Assembly (NCBI GenBank): GCA_023437285.1
Contig: JAEZGP010000587.1
Span: forward strand, 1-5,621
DNA length: 5,621 bases
Direction of reading: 5' to 3'
From: Actinomycetes bacterium
GTDB taxonomy: Bacteria; Actinomycetota; Actinomycetes; Mycobacteriales; Micromonosporaceae
Part shown: piece by piece, positions 1 to 5,438 of the stretch
Position numbering within the stretch: position 1 is the first letter of the stretch
How the letters are laid out: each line of letters begins with the position of its first letter
Program-made: the position numbers and the translations under genes
Notes under the pieces: model-generated
The model's input: only the letters and a program-made list of their open reading frames with translations
Databases searched by the model: none
What the model was told of the DNA's origin: nothing

Positions 1-80
1 GGGCCGGGCTGGGCCGGACGGCGGGCCGGGCTGGGCAGGGCAGGAAGGCGGGCCGGGCGGGCCGGGCTGGGCCCGGACGG
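1..80. repeat. G-rich low-complexity block with quadruplex-forming runs
   Basis: The stretch consists of short variations on GGGCCGGGCTGGGC. Two places fit the canonical G-quadruplex pattern on the + strand. At 23-40 four GGG runs (23-25, 28-30, 33-35, 38-40) are separated by 2-nt loops, and at 50-71 five GGG runs (50, 55, 59, 64, 69) have loops of 1-2 nt. No reading frame here looks like a gene. The block begins at the window edge, so its true extent is unknown. Whether it belongs to the palindrome array that follows or to the end of an upstream gene cannot be decided from this sequence. Confidence 0.6.
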
Positions 81-114
81 GCACAGACGGTGGCCGCGAC
101 GTCCTCGGGAGCCG

Positions 115-618
115 CCCTATGTGCACATATGGCGACCGCACCGCCGCCCGGCCTCGCCATATGCACGCATAGGGCGAGGCAACGCCGTCCAGATGCACGC
201 ATAGGGCGAGGCAACGCCGTCCAGCGCGCCTTATGTGCACATACGGCGGCCGTAGCGCCGCCCGAACCCGCCCTATGTGCACATAAGGTGGCGGCAACGC
301 CGCCCGGAACGCCTTAAGTGCACAAAAGGTGACGGCACGCCGTTCGGAACGCCTTATGTTCACATACGGTGGCCGCCGCGCCACCTAGACCCGCCCTATG
401 TGCACATATAGTGGCGCAAGCGCCGTTCGGTCGCCTTATGTGTACATAGGGCGGCCGCCGCGCCGCTCGGACCCGCCCTATGCGCACATATGGCGGCGGC
501 AACGCCCTTCGGAGCGCCTTATGTGCACATAGGGCGGCCACCACGCCGCCGGGACCCGCCCTATGTGCACATATGGTGGCGGCAAACGCTGCTCGGGACG
601 CCTTATATGCGCAAAAGG
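115..618. repeat. Array of 13 palindromic cores at about 41-42 bp period
   Basis: A 12-bp palindrome, TATGTGCACATA, or a close variant of it starts at 118, 160, 192, 232, 274, 315, 355, 397, 437, 479, 520, 562 and 604. Six copies are perfect (118, 232, 274, 397, 520, 562). The others carry one to five changes, and the last copy (604) and the one at 315 are the most decayed apart from the duplicated pair at 160 and 192. The best extended form is close to CCTTATGTGCACATAAGG, and an outer GCC/GGC arm is often present. Steps are 40-42 bp except for one of 32 bp. Spacers are GC-rich, similar to each other and mostly able to fold into hairpins. Flanks alternate between two types, GCCC- before the core and CGCCT- before the core. 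Open frames cross the array on both strands, giving ALCAH-like peptide repeats, but steps of 40 and 41 bp break the frame, so I treat the region as non-coding. The function is unknown. Candidates are an array of operators for a dimeric protein, a BIME-like palindromic repeat cluster, or a structured RNA. Confidence 0.9.
161..224. repeat. Perfect 32-bp tandem duplication inside the array
   Basis: Bases 161-192 and 193-224 are identical over 32 bp. Each copy carries the variant core ATGCACGCATA plus a shortened spacer. This gives the only step that breaks the 40-42 bp spacing of the array. Identity without any mismatch, set against diverged neighbours, marks it as the most recent event in the array. 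Replication slippage is the likely cause. Confidence 0.92.
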
Positions 619-715
619 TGACCATCAATCCGTCAGCGGCGACGCGCAACGAAGATCGGCGCGCCGAGCGTCAGCGCGGAAGACGAGCAGGCCGCCGAAA
701 GGACGAGCAGGGTCG
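619..715. other. Intergenic bridge without a supported gene
   Basis: This stretch lies between the palindrome array and the 37-38 bp tandem repeat. I see only a short direct repeat, GACGAGCAGG, at 682-691 and 702-711 (20 bp apart). No reading frame with recognisable protein character, no RNA gene and no convincing promoter is visible. Confidence 0.5.
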
Positions 716-827
716 CCGGCCGGGTGGACGGGCTGGTGACCGGGGCGGGTCCGCCGGCCGGGTGGACGGGCTGGTGACCTGGGCGGGTCGCCGGCCGGGT
801 GGACGGGCTGGTGGCCTGGGCGGGTCA
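716..827. repeat. Three tandem copies of a 37-38 bp G-rich repeat
   Basis: Copies run 716-753 (38 bp), 754-790 (37 bp) and 791-827 (37 bp). Each begins CCGGCCGGGTGGACGGGCTG and ends with a GGGCGGGTC-like tail. Copies differ by only one to three bases, and a degenerate GGCTGGGTGG remnant follows. The third copy contains the TCA that is the stop codon of the minus-strand YbjQ-family gene (825-827), so the array forms the immediate 3' flank of that gene. It is unrelated to the palindrome array upstream. It may vary in copy number between strains. Confidence 0.9.
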
Positions 828-1265
828 GTGGCTGGGTGGGGGGCCGTACTCGCTGATGTTGGTGGCGTACTGCTGCTGGTGGGGCATGCGGCCGGCCGCG
901 ACCAGGGCCTCGTACTGGCGCTTGGCGGCGTCGGTGACCGGGGCGACCCAGACGGCCGTGCCGTACGCGCAGATCTCGGTCCAGCGGCCGGCGATCTCGC
1001 CGTTGTCGAAGCGCATGGCCGTGATGGCGTTGGCGCCGCGCTGCTGGGCCTGGTAGATCATGCGGCCCATGGCCTCGTTGCGGCTCTGCAGGAGCAGGGT
1101 GGTCATTTCGGGGATCTCGCCGCCGCCGATGGAGCGGAAGCTCGCGGTGAACCCGGCGCCGACGTTGCGGGACCGGACCGTGACGCCGAATACCTCGCCG
1201 TAGACGGCCAGCACCTCGTAACCCGGAATGTCGTTGGAGGTCACCACCAGCACGCGACTCAACAT
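825..1265 (-). CDS. YbjQ/UPF0145 family protein
   Basis: The 146-aa product matches the YbjQ (UPF0145) family. Its N-terminal segment (VVTSNDIPGYEV) fits the family's opening strand, a central block contains RNEAMGRMIYQAQQRGANAI, and this is followed by AMRFDNGEI and a YGTAVWV strand. Family members are small soluble proteins of about 105 aa that form pentamers. They are often labelled putative heavy-metal-binding, but the biochemical role is not established. This copy is longer than usual because of a C-terminal tail of about 38 residues rich in Gln, Tyr and Pro (PHQQQYATNISEYGPPPSH at the end). The ATG at 1265 is taken as the start, although no strong ribosome-binding site precedes it; a GTG at 1253 is an alternative. 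The gene is divergent from the RNA-ligase-family gene, and its stop codon lies inside a tandem repeat. Confidence 0.9.
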   Translation of the reverse strand: MLSRVLVVTSNDIPGYEVLAVYGEVFGVTVRSRNVGAGFTASFRSIGGGEIPEMTTLLLQSRNEAMGRMIYQAQQRGANAITAMRFDNGEIAGRWTEICAYGTAVWVAPVTDAAKRQYEALVAAGRMPHQQQYATNISEYGPPPSH

Positions 1266-1332
1266 ACGCCAAAACCCGCGCCAGCAATGGGCATGCGGCG
1301 TGTCCTATCGGGACGGGGTTACCCTGCGGGGC
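1266..1332. promoter_or_regulatory. Divergent intergenic region, YbjQ-family / 2H-phosphoesterase
   Basis: These 67 bp separate the proposed starts of two divergent genes and must hold their promoters if those starts are right. I could not pick out convincing -10/-35 pairs on either strand. It is slightly less GC-rich than its surroundings near 1258-1290. A GGGACGGGG run at 1310-1318 and a GCGGGG just before the ATG are the only Shine-Dalgarno-like sequences for the + gene. Confidence 0.35.
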
Positions 1333-1863
1333 ATGGTCGCCGCCCTGGAGCTGTATTTCGACTCGGTCGCCGAGCAGCGCGTCAAGACGCTGTGGCGGGC
1401 GTTGACCGCCGCCGGCGTCAACAACCAGGGCGAGCATTCGCACGGCAGGCACCGCCCGCACGTGTCGCTCGTGGCCGCCGACGAGCTGGACCCGGTCGCG
1501 ATCACGAACGCCCTCGACGGGTTGGTCGTCCCGCCGCCGATCACGCTGACCTTCGGCCACGTGGGGCAGTTCCCCGGCGGGGTCCTGTGGCTCGGTCCGG
1601 CGCCCTCACCGGACCTGTTGAGACTGCACGCCGAGGTTGTCGAGCGGTTGGACGCGGCGAGCGTGGAGTTCTGGCCGCTGTACCGGCCGGGCGTGTGGGT
1701 GCCGCACTGCACGCTGTCGATGACCGCCCGGGGCGAGGCGATAGCAACCGGGGCGCGGGTGGCGTTCGACGTGATCCCGCTGACGGCGACCCTGTCCAGC
1801 GCCGCCGTCGCGGATCACAACCGGGACATCTACGTGCCGGTCACTCGAACTCGTGCTGCATGA
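1333..1863 (+). CDS. 2'-5' RNA ligase family (2H-phosphoesterase) protein
   Basis: The 176-aa protein carries the two signature His motifs of the 2H superfamily: HVSL at residues 43-46 and HCTL at residues 115-118, each a H-x-S/T-hydrophobic motif on opposite lobes of the fold. Family members act on 2',5' or cyclic phosphodiester bonds in RNA or nucleotides; the substrate of this one cannot be read from the sequence. The flanking PHVSLVAADEL and VWVPHCTLSM segments are typical, and the length fits a single-domain 2H protein (about 170-200 aa). The frame stays open upstream to 1228, but that longer version would overlap the divergent gene's start and adds residues unlike the family. The ATG at 1333, leading into MVAALELYFD, is therefore preferred. 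The 3' end overlaps the convergent lpdA gene by 23 bp. Confidence 0.88.
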   Translation: MVAALELYFDSVAEQRVKTLWRALTAAGVNNQGEHSHGRHRPHVSLVAADELDPVAITNALDGLVVPPPITLTFGHVGQFPGGVLWLGPAPSPDLLRLHAEVVERLDAASVEFWPLYRPGVWVPHCTLSMTARGEAIATGARVAFDVIPLTATLSSAAVADHNRDIYVPVTRTRAA

Positions 1864-3241
1864 GCTGGCGCGCGGCCTCCGCGATGGAGCCCGACAGGGA
1901 CGGGTAGATCGTGATGGTGTGGGCCAACTGGTCGACCGTGAGGTGGTTCTCGATCGCCATGGAGATCGGCAGGATCAGCTCGCTCGCCTTCGGGGCCACG
2001 ACCACGCCGCCGATGATCAGGCCGGAGGCCGGGCGGCAGAACAGCTTGATGAAGCCGTCGGTGACGTTGGCCATCTTGGCGCGGGCATTGCCGTCCAGGG
2101 ACAGCATGACCGTACGGGCGGGGACCTTGCCGGAGTCGACCTCCTTCTGGGAAACGCCGACGTTGGCCAGTTCGGGGTCGGTGAAGACGTTAGCGGCGAC
2201 GGTCTTGAGCTTGAGCGGGGTGACCGCCTCGCCGAGGGCGTGCCACATGGCCACCCGGCCCTGCATGGCGGCGACGCTGGCCAGGGGCAGCACGCCGGTA
2301 CAGTCGCCGGCCGCGTAGACGCCGGGCACGTTCGTCCGGGAGACGCGATCGACCTGCACGTACCCCCCGGGCGCCACGGTCACCCCGTACCCCTGGAGGT
2401 TGAGCGAACCGGTGTTGGGCACCGAGCCGACCGCCATGAGGGCGTGCGACGCCTCGACGGTGCGGCCGTCGGCGAGGGTGACCAGTACGCCGTCGGCGGT
2501 ACGGGTGACCGACTCGGCGCGGGCGTTGCCGAGGATCGTCATGCCCCTGGCCCGGAAGACATTCTCGATCGCCATGGCGGCGTCGGCGTCCTCGTGCGGC
2601 ATGACCCGGTCGCGGCTGGAGACGAGGGTGACGTCGACGCCGCAGGCGAGGTAGGCGCTGGCGAACTCGGCGCCGGTCACGCCGGAACCGACGATGACCA
2701 GCTTCGACGGCAGTTCGGGCAGGTCGTAGACCTGGCGCCAGGTGAGGATGCGCTCGCCGTCGGGGCGGGCGTCGGGCAGGACGCGCGGGGTGGCGCCGGT
2801 GGCGATCAGGACCACGTCGGCGTCGACGCTGTAGTCGTCGCCGCCGGCCGGCGTGATGATCACCGGGTGCCGGTGGCCGAGGGCGTCCTCGCCGAGCCGG
2901 GCGGTGCCGGCGACGAGTTCGACGCCGGCCTTGGCGAGCTTGGTGGCGATGTCGTGCGACTGGGCCAGGGCGAGTTTCTTGACCCGCGCGTGGACGGCCT
3001 GGGCGTCCACCCAGACTTCCTCCGGGTTGTCGTTGATGACGCCCAGGTCGCCGCCCTCGCGGAAGGCGGTGACGACGTCGGAGGAGGCGATGAAGGTCTT
3101 GGAGGGTACGCAGTCGGACAGGACGCAGGCGCCGCCCGCCCCGTCCGCCTCGACGACGGTCACCTCGGCGTCGAGCTGGGCGGCGACGAGGGCCGCCTCG
3201 TAGCCCGCCGGGCCCCCACCGATGATCACAATCCGGCTCAT
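1841..3241 (-). CDS. lpdA: NAD(P)H-quinone dehydrogenase, LpdA type
   Basis: This 466-aa flavoprotein belongs to the pyridine nucleotide-disulfide oxidoreductase class I fold and resembles mycobacterial LpdA (Rv3303c) along its whole length. That enzyme is described as an NAD(P)H:quinone reductase rather than a true lipoamide dehydrogenase. Visible parts are the FAD site GGGPAG (8-13) with E31 after the second strand; a redox motif C39-VLSD-C44 followed by VPSK; the ATG motif (147-149); the nucleotide site GSGVTG (185-190) followed by SSRDR, which lacks the acidic residue typical of strict NADH users; FAD motif AGD (311-313); and a dimerisation domain from about 345. The catalytic HPxxxE of lipoamide dehydrogenases is replaced by Y446-PSLS-G451, as in LpdA. 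A TTG at 3268 is in frame, but the ATG at 3241 has GGAG 8 nt upstream and begins exactly at the SRIVIIGGG strand, so I chose it. Convergent with the 2H-phosphoesterase gene and divergent from the cyclotransferase gene. Confidence 0.93.
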   Translation of the reverse strand: MSRIVIIGGGPAGYEAALVAAQLDAEVTVVEADGAGGACVLSDCVPSKTFIASSDVVTAFREGGDLGVINDNPEEVWVDAQAVHARVKKLALAQSHDIATKLAKAGVELVAGTARLGEDALGHRHPVIITPAGGDDYSVDADVVLIATGATPRVLPDARPDGERILTWRQVYDLPELPSKLVIVGSGVTGAEFASAYLACGVDVTLVSSRDRVMPHEDADAAMAIENVFRARGMTILGNARAESVTRTADGVLVTLADGRTVEASHALMAVGSVPNTGSLNLQGYGVTVAPGGYVQVDRVSRTNVPGVYAAGDCTGVLPLASVAAMQGRVAMWHALGEAVTPLKLKTVAANVFTDPELANVGVSQKEVDSGKVPARTVMLSLDGNARAKMANVTDGFIKLFCRPASGLIIGGVVVAPKASELILPISMAIENHLTVDQLAHTITIYPSLSGSIAEAARQLMQHEFE

Positions 3242-3249
3242 GGTCGCGT

Positions 3250-3253
3250 CTCC
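3250..3253 (-). promoter_or_regulatory. Ribosome-binding site deciding the lpdA start
   Basis: On the minus strand GGAG lies 8 nt before the ATG at 3241, which supports that start over the in-frame TTG at 3268. The site is inside a duplicated TCGGAGACG (3247-3255 and 3257-3265 on the + coordinates), so a second GGAG lies 10 nt further upstream. Confidence 0.65.
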
Positions 3254-3280
3254 GAACGTCTCCGACAAGGTCTGCGACTA

Positions 3281-3286
3281 ACCCTA
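3281..3286 (-). promoter_or_regulatory. Candidate -10 element for lpdA
   Basis: TAGGGT on the minus strand fits the actinobacterial TAnnnT pattern and would place a transcription start near 3274, giving a leader of roughly 33 nt. The matching -35 is poor (TGCCGA, 18 nt upstream), so this is tentative. Confidence 0.3.
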
Positions 3287-3366
3287 GGCGCCCCGGGTCA
3301 CGCTTCGGCACGGCGTCCGTGGAGATGACTACGGTCCGTCGCATTCTCCCGTACGCCCGGAGGGAC

Positions 3367-3372
3367 TATCGT
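3367..3372 (+). promoter_or_regulatory. Candidate -10 for a leaderless cyclotransferase mRNA
   Basis: TATCGT fits TAnnnT and ends 7 nt before the G of the GTG start at 3380. That spacing would put transcription and translation starts at the same base. The -35 position has no good match to TTGACA. Leaderless genes are common in actinobacteria, but here this remains inference. Confidence 0.35.
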
Positions 3373-3379
3373 CATCGCC

Positions 3380-3826
3380 GTGCGCTTGTACGCCGCATAC
3401 GGCTCAAACCTCGACCCCGGACGAATGCGGGCATACTGCCCCCACTCGCCGATCATCGGTACCGGCTGGCTCCAGGGCTGGCGCCTCACCTTCGGCGGTG
3501 ATGACCTGCTCGGACACGAGGGGTCGGTCTCCACCGTCGTGGAGGACCCCATGGGGCGCGTGTTCGTGGCCCTCTACGACATCCATCCCACCGACGAGGA
3601 GCAGCTCGACGAGCTGGAGGGCTTCACCTCCGATACGTACCGCAAGCTGCACGTACGGGTGGCGACCCTGGACGGGGAGGTGACCGCGTGGGTGTACGTG
3701 CTGGACAGCTACGAGGGCGGCCTGCCCACCTCCTGGTACCTATCGGAGATCGCCAACGCGGCCGAGAAGGCCGGCGCCCCGGACGACTACGTCGCGGACC
3801 TGCGCGGCCGCCCCACCCGGGACTAA
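3380..3826 (+). CDS. Gamma-glutamylcyclotransferase-like (AIG2 fold) protein
   Basis: The 148-aa product has the N-terminal YGSNL signature (residues 7-11) that binds the gamma-glutamyl moiety in the GGCT/AIG2 fold. It also has LDELEGF, in which E80 occupies the position of the family's catalytic glutamate. The middle segment VFVALYDI and the later WVYVLDS fit the beta barrel, and WYLSEIANAAEKAG near the C terminus is common in bacterial members. These enzymes release 5-oxoproline from gamma-glutamyl amines or dipeptides; the natural substrate here is unknown. Actinomycetes make mycothiol rather than glutathione, so glutathione turnover is not the obvious role. The start is a GTG at 3380. GGAGGG at 3359-3364 is 15 nt away, which is long for a Shine-Dalgarno, and the mRNA may be leaderless. 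Only 8 bp separate its stop from that of the convergent SCO6745-family gene. Confidence 0.87.
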   Translation: MRLYAAYGSNLDPGRMRAYCPHSPIIGTGWLQGWRLTFGGDDLLGHEGSVSTVVEDPMGRVFVALYDIHPTDEEQLDELEGFTSDTYRKLHVRVATLDGEVTAWVYVLDSYEGGLPTSWYLSEIANAAEKAGAPDDYVADLRGRPTRD

Positions 3827-3831
3827 CGCCG

Positions 3832-3855
3832 GCCTCAGCGCGCCACCGCTGAGGC
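3832..3855. terminator. Perfect hairpin shared by two convergent genes
   Basis: GCCTCAGCG (3832-3840) pairs with CGCTGAGGC (3847-3855) over 9 bp without mismatch around a 6-nt loop, CGCCAC. It begins 5 bp after the stop codon of the + gene and includes the last seven codons of the - gene, counting its stop codon, so it could serve transcripts from both sides. There is no T-run on either side, as is usual for high-GC actinomycete terminators, so intrinsic termination is plausible but not proven. Confidence 0.55.
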
Positions 3856-4569
3856 GATCTTGAGAAAGGTCACCAGCTCGGCGCGCTCGGCCGCGCTCAG
3901 GTCGCGCAGGGACTGGGCCACGATGCGGTCGGCGACTCCGTCGGCGTGCACGAACCGGCGCAGCAGCGGCATCCGGGGCGGGTACGGGGGCTCCCAGCCG
4001 TACGCGGTGGCGCCGGCCTCCCCCTCCGGCCCGGCGATGAGCGCCTCCACCGGCCGCAGTCCCGCCGAGCGGACGGCCAGCAGCTGCGCGCCGACCCGGT
4101 GCTCGCGCAGCAGGTGCAACAGGACCGCCAGCCGTCCCCCGGGGCTGTCGTCCGGCACCGGCATGGCCCGCCAGGCGGCGAACAGCGGCATGGCGCCCGG
4201 GTCGGCGGCACGCACGACCCGCTCGGCCAGCACCGCGAGGCGTTCCAGGCCGGCGACGCCGTGCAGCGCCGTCGCGCCCCAACGGCACCACTCCTCCAGG
4301 CACAGCTCGGCCACCGCCAGCGGGCCGATGACCAGGGTGGGCTCCCAGCCGCGGCGGACCGCCTCGGGGGCGATGAAGCCCAGGGCCGCCGCCACGGCGT
4401 CCGGGCGTACGTCGTGCCCGAGCACGCCCGCGCGTCCCGCCACGTACAGCGACCAGGGCGACAGGCCCAGCGTGCGGGCCCGCTCGCGGGTCGTCGGTTG
4501 CAGGGCGAAGGTGGCGCCGAGGGCGAGCACGGCGCGTTTCGTCGCCGCGGCGCACAGCTCGGGGGTCAC
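3835..4569 (-). CDS. SCO6745-family protein
   Basis: The 244-aa product resembles the actinobacterial SCO6745 family, in which an N-terminal helical region annotated as a helix-turn-helix-like domain is followed by a longer helical part. Typical pieces are SPWSLYVAGRAGVLG (about residues 37-51), then a segment with APEAVRRGWE (about 67-76), and a later RPVEALIAGPEGE (about 171-183). A C-terminal segment contains WEPPYPP and a helix with LRDLSAAERAELVTFLK. There are no transmembrane segments or signal peptide. The molecular role of the family is not known to me, and DNA binding would be an assumption. The start is a GTG at 4569 without a strong Shine-Dalgarno. It lies 79 bp downstream of the MBL-fold gene on the same strand, so a two-gene transcript is possible. 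Its 3' end forms half of a hairpin with the convergent gene's downstream region. Confidence 0.75.
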   Translation of the reverse strand: MTPELCAAATKRAVLALGATFALQPTTRERARTLGLSPWSLYVAGRAGVLGHDVRPDAVAAALGFIAPEAVRRGWEPTLVIGPLAVAELCLEEWCRWGATALHGVAGLERLAVLAERVVRAADPGAMPLFAAWRAMPVPDDSPGGRLAVLLHLLREHRVGAQLLAVRSAGLRPVEALIAGPEGEAGATAYGWEPPYPPRMPLLRRFVHADGVADRIVAQSLRDLSAAERAELVTFLKIASAVAR

Positions 4570-4648
4570 CCGCCGATTCTGCCCTGCCGCCCGCGCGGCC
4601 GCCCGCCCGGTCCCAGTCCATGGTGGACGCCGGGTGGTGGGTGCCGGG

Positions 4649-5296
4649 TCAGTCCAGCGTGGACACCTTCAGGCTCGCGCCGACATCGAGGCGCGTGTAC
4701 TCGCACTCGGACAGCTTGCTCATGTTGGCGTCGGTGACGAGGTAACCCGCGTCGCTGAGCAGGCAGTCGTGCAGCGCCACGGCCCGGCGGGGCCGGATCG
4801 CACGGACGAAGTCGACCGACTCGGACAGCTTCAACCACGGCCCGGACACCGGTACGAACACGGTGTCCACCCCGGTGATCTCGCCGGGCAGGTCGAACGA
4901 GTCGCCCGGGTGGTAGAGCGCGTCCGCGATCAGGAAGCCGAGGTTCGGCACGCGCGGGATGTCGGCGTGGATCTCGGCGTGCAGGCCACCGAACGCCCGT
5001 ACCGGCACGCCGGCGGCCGTGAACTGCTCGCCGGAGGCCACCGCGGTGGTCACGGACGCCAGGTCGCCGAGCTTGCCCACCACGTCGGCGTGCGTAAAGA
5101 TCTGCGCCGACGGGCGGCGCGCCAGGGCATCGGTCAGCTTGTCGATGTCCAGGTGGTCGAAGTGCTCGTGGGTGAGGAGCACGGCGTCGACCCCGTCGAG
5201 CGCCGACGGCTCGCTGAACGCGCCGGGGTCGATCACGACCACCGTGTCACCGGACTCGATCCTGATGCACGAGTGTGAATATTTGACGAAGTGCAC
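4649..5296 (-). CDS. MBL-fold metal-dependent hydrolase
   Basis: The 215-aa protein shows the metallo-beta-lactamase fold signature THEHFDHLD at residues 42-50, with metal ligands H43, H45, D47 and H48. Probable further ligands are H106 (GGLHAEIH), D132 (HPGDS) and H176 (ALHDC). The opening KYSHSCIRIESGDTVVVIDPG and the segment LYHPGDSF are typical of the compact UlaG/RomA-like branch of Zn-dependent hydrolases, which act on diverse esters, lactones or phosphodiesters. The substrate cannot be inferred. The longer TTG start at 5311 would swallow the ribosome-binding site. The GTG at 5296 follows AGGAGG with a 4-nt spacer and is preferred. There is no signal peptide, so the protein is probably cytoplasmic. 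It is divergent from the lipoprotein gene and upstream of the SCO6745-family gene. Confidence 0.88.
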   Translation of the reverse strand: MHFVKYSHSCIRIESGDTVVVIDPGAFSEPSALDGVDAVLLTHEHFDHLDIDKLTDALARRPSAQIFTHADVVGKLGDLASVTTAVASGEQFTAAGVPVRAFGGLHAEIHADIPRVPNLGFLIADALYHPGDSFDLPGEITGVDTVFVPVSGPWLKLSESVDFVRAIRPRRAVALHDCLLSDAGYLVTDANMSKLSECEYTRLDVGASLKVSTLD

Positions 5297-5300
5297 GCCG

Positions 5301-5332
5301 CCTCCTCGCAACTGTGATCACTCCCTAATCTA
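5301..5332 (-). promoter_or_regulatory. Promoter -10 and ribosome-binding site of the MBL gene
   Basis: On the minus strand TAGATT (5332-5327) fits TAnnnT and would give a start near 5320 and a leader of about 25 nt. AGGAGG lies 4 nt before the GTG at 5296. A perfect 8-bp palindrome, GTGATCAC (5314-5321), falls right at the expected transcription start and could be an operator half or chance. No good -35 is visible. On the opposite strand the overlapping TAATCT (5326-5331) could serve the divergent lipoprotein gene. Confidence 0.4.
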
Positions 5333-5438
5333 GGCCGTCGCCGAACCGTGACGTCGGAATCCCACGCTGACGGAACCGGCCGGAGTCGCGGCGCATCCAA
5401 TCGCCGCTCCGACCATTACTCGCACGGGAGGACATCCG

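Noticed and set aside
232..285. DnaA-box or iteron-type replication origin
   Set aside because: The cores do not match TTGTCCACA-type DnaA boxes, no Rep gene is present, and the neighbouring genes are chromosomal housekeeping types.
115..618. CRISPR array
   Set aside because: Repeats are only about 12-20 bp, imperfect and palindromic. The spacers resemble each other and form hairpins, whereas CRISPR spacers are unique, and no cas-like gene is in the window.
90..649. Genes encoding ALCAH-type peptide repeats on either strand
   Set aside because: These open frames only follow the DNA repeat. Steps of 40 and 41 bp shift the frame, the peptides have no recognisable fold, and no ribosome-binding sites precede them.
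1849..1864. Small hairpin CTCGTG/CATGAG as a terminator for lpdA or the 2H-phosphoesterase gene
   Set aside because: It has only six pairs, one of them G-T, with a 3-nt loop inside coding sequence. It is too weak to call.
480..1907. 475-codon open frame on the + strand
   Set aside because: It crosses the repeat array, the antisense of the YbjQ-family gene and a different frame of the 2H-phosphoesterase gene. Its composition is Arg/Gly/Ala low complexity, as expected of a high-GC shadow frame.
1853..3328. Long + strand frame opposite lpdA
   Set aside because: It is the antisense of a clearly recognised flavoprotein gene and its translation is Gly/Asp/Val-rich without family features.
3740..4621. 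Long minus-strand frame overlapping the SCO6745-family gene
   Set aside because: Its translation is Arg/Gly/Ala-rich shadow sequence, while the alternative frame at 3835-4569 matches a known family.
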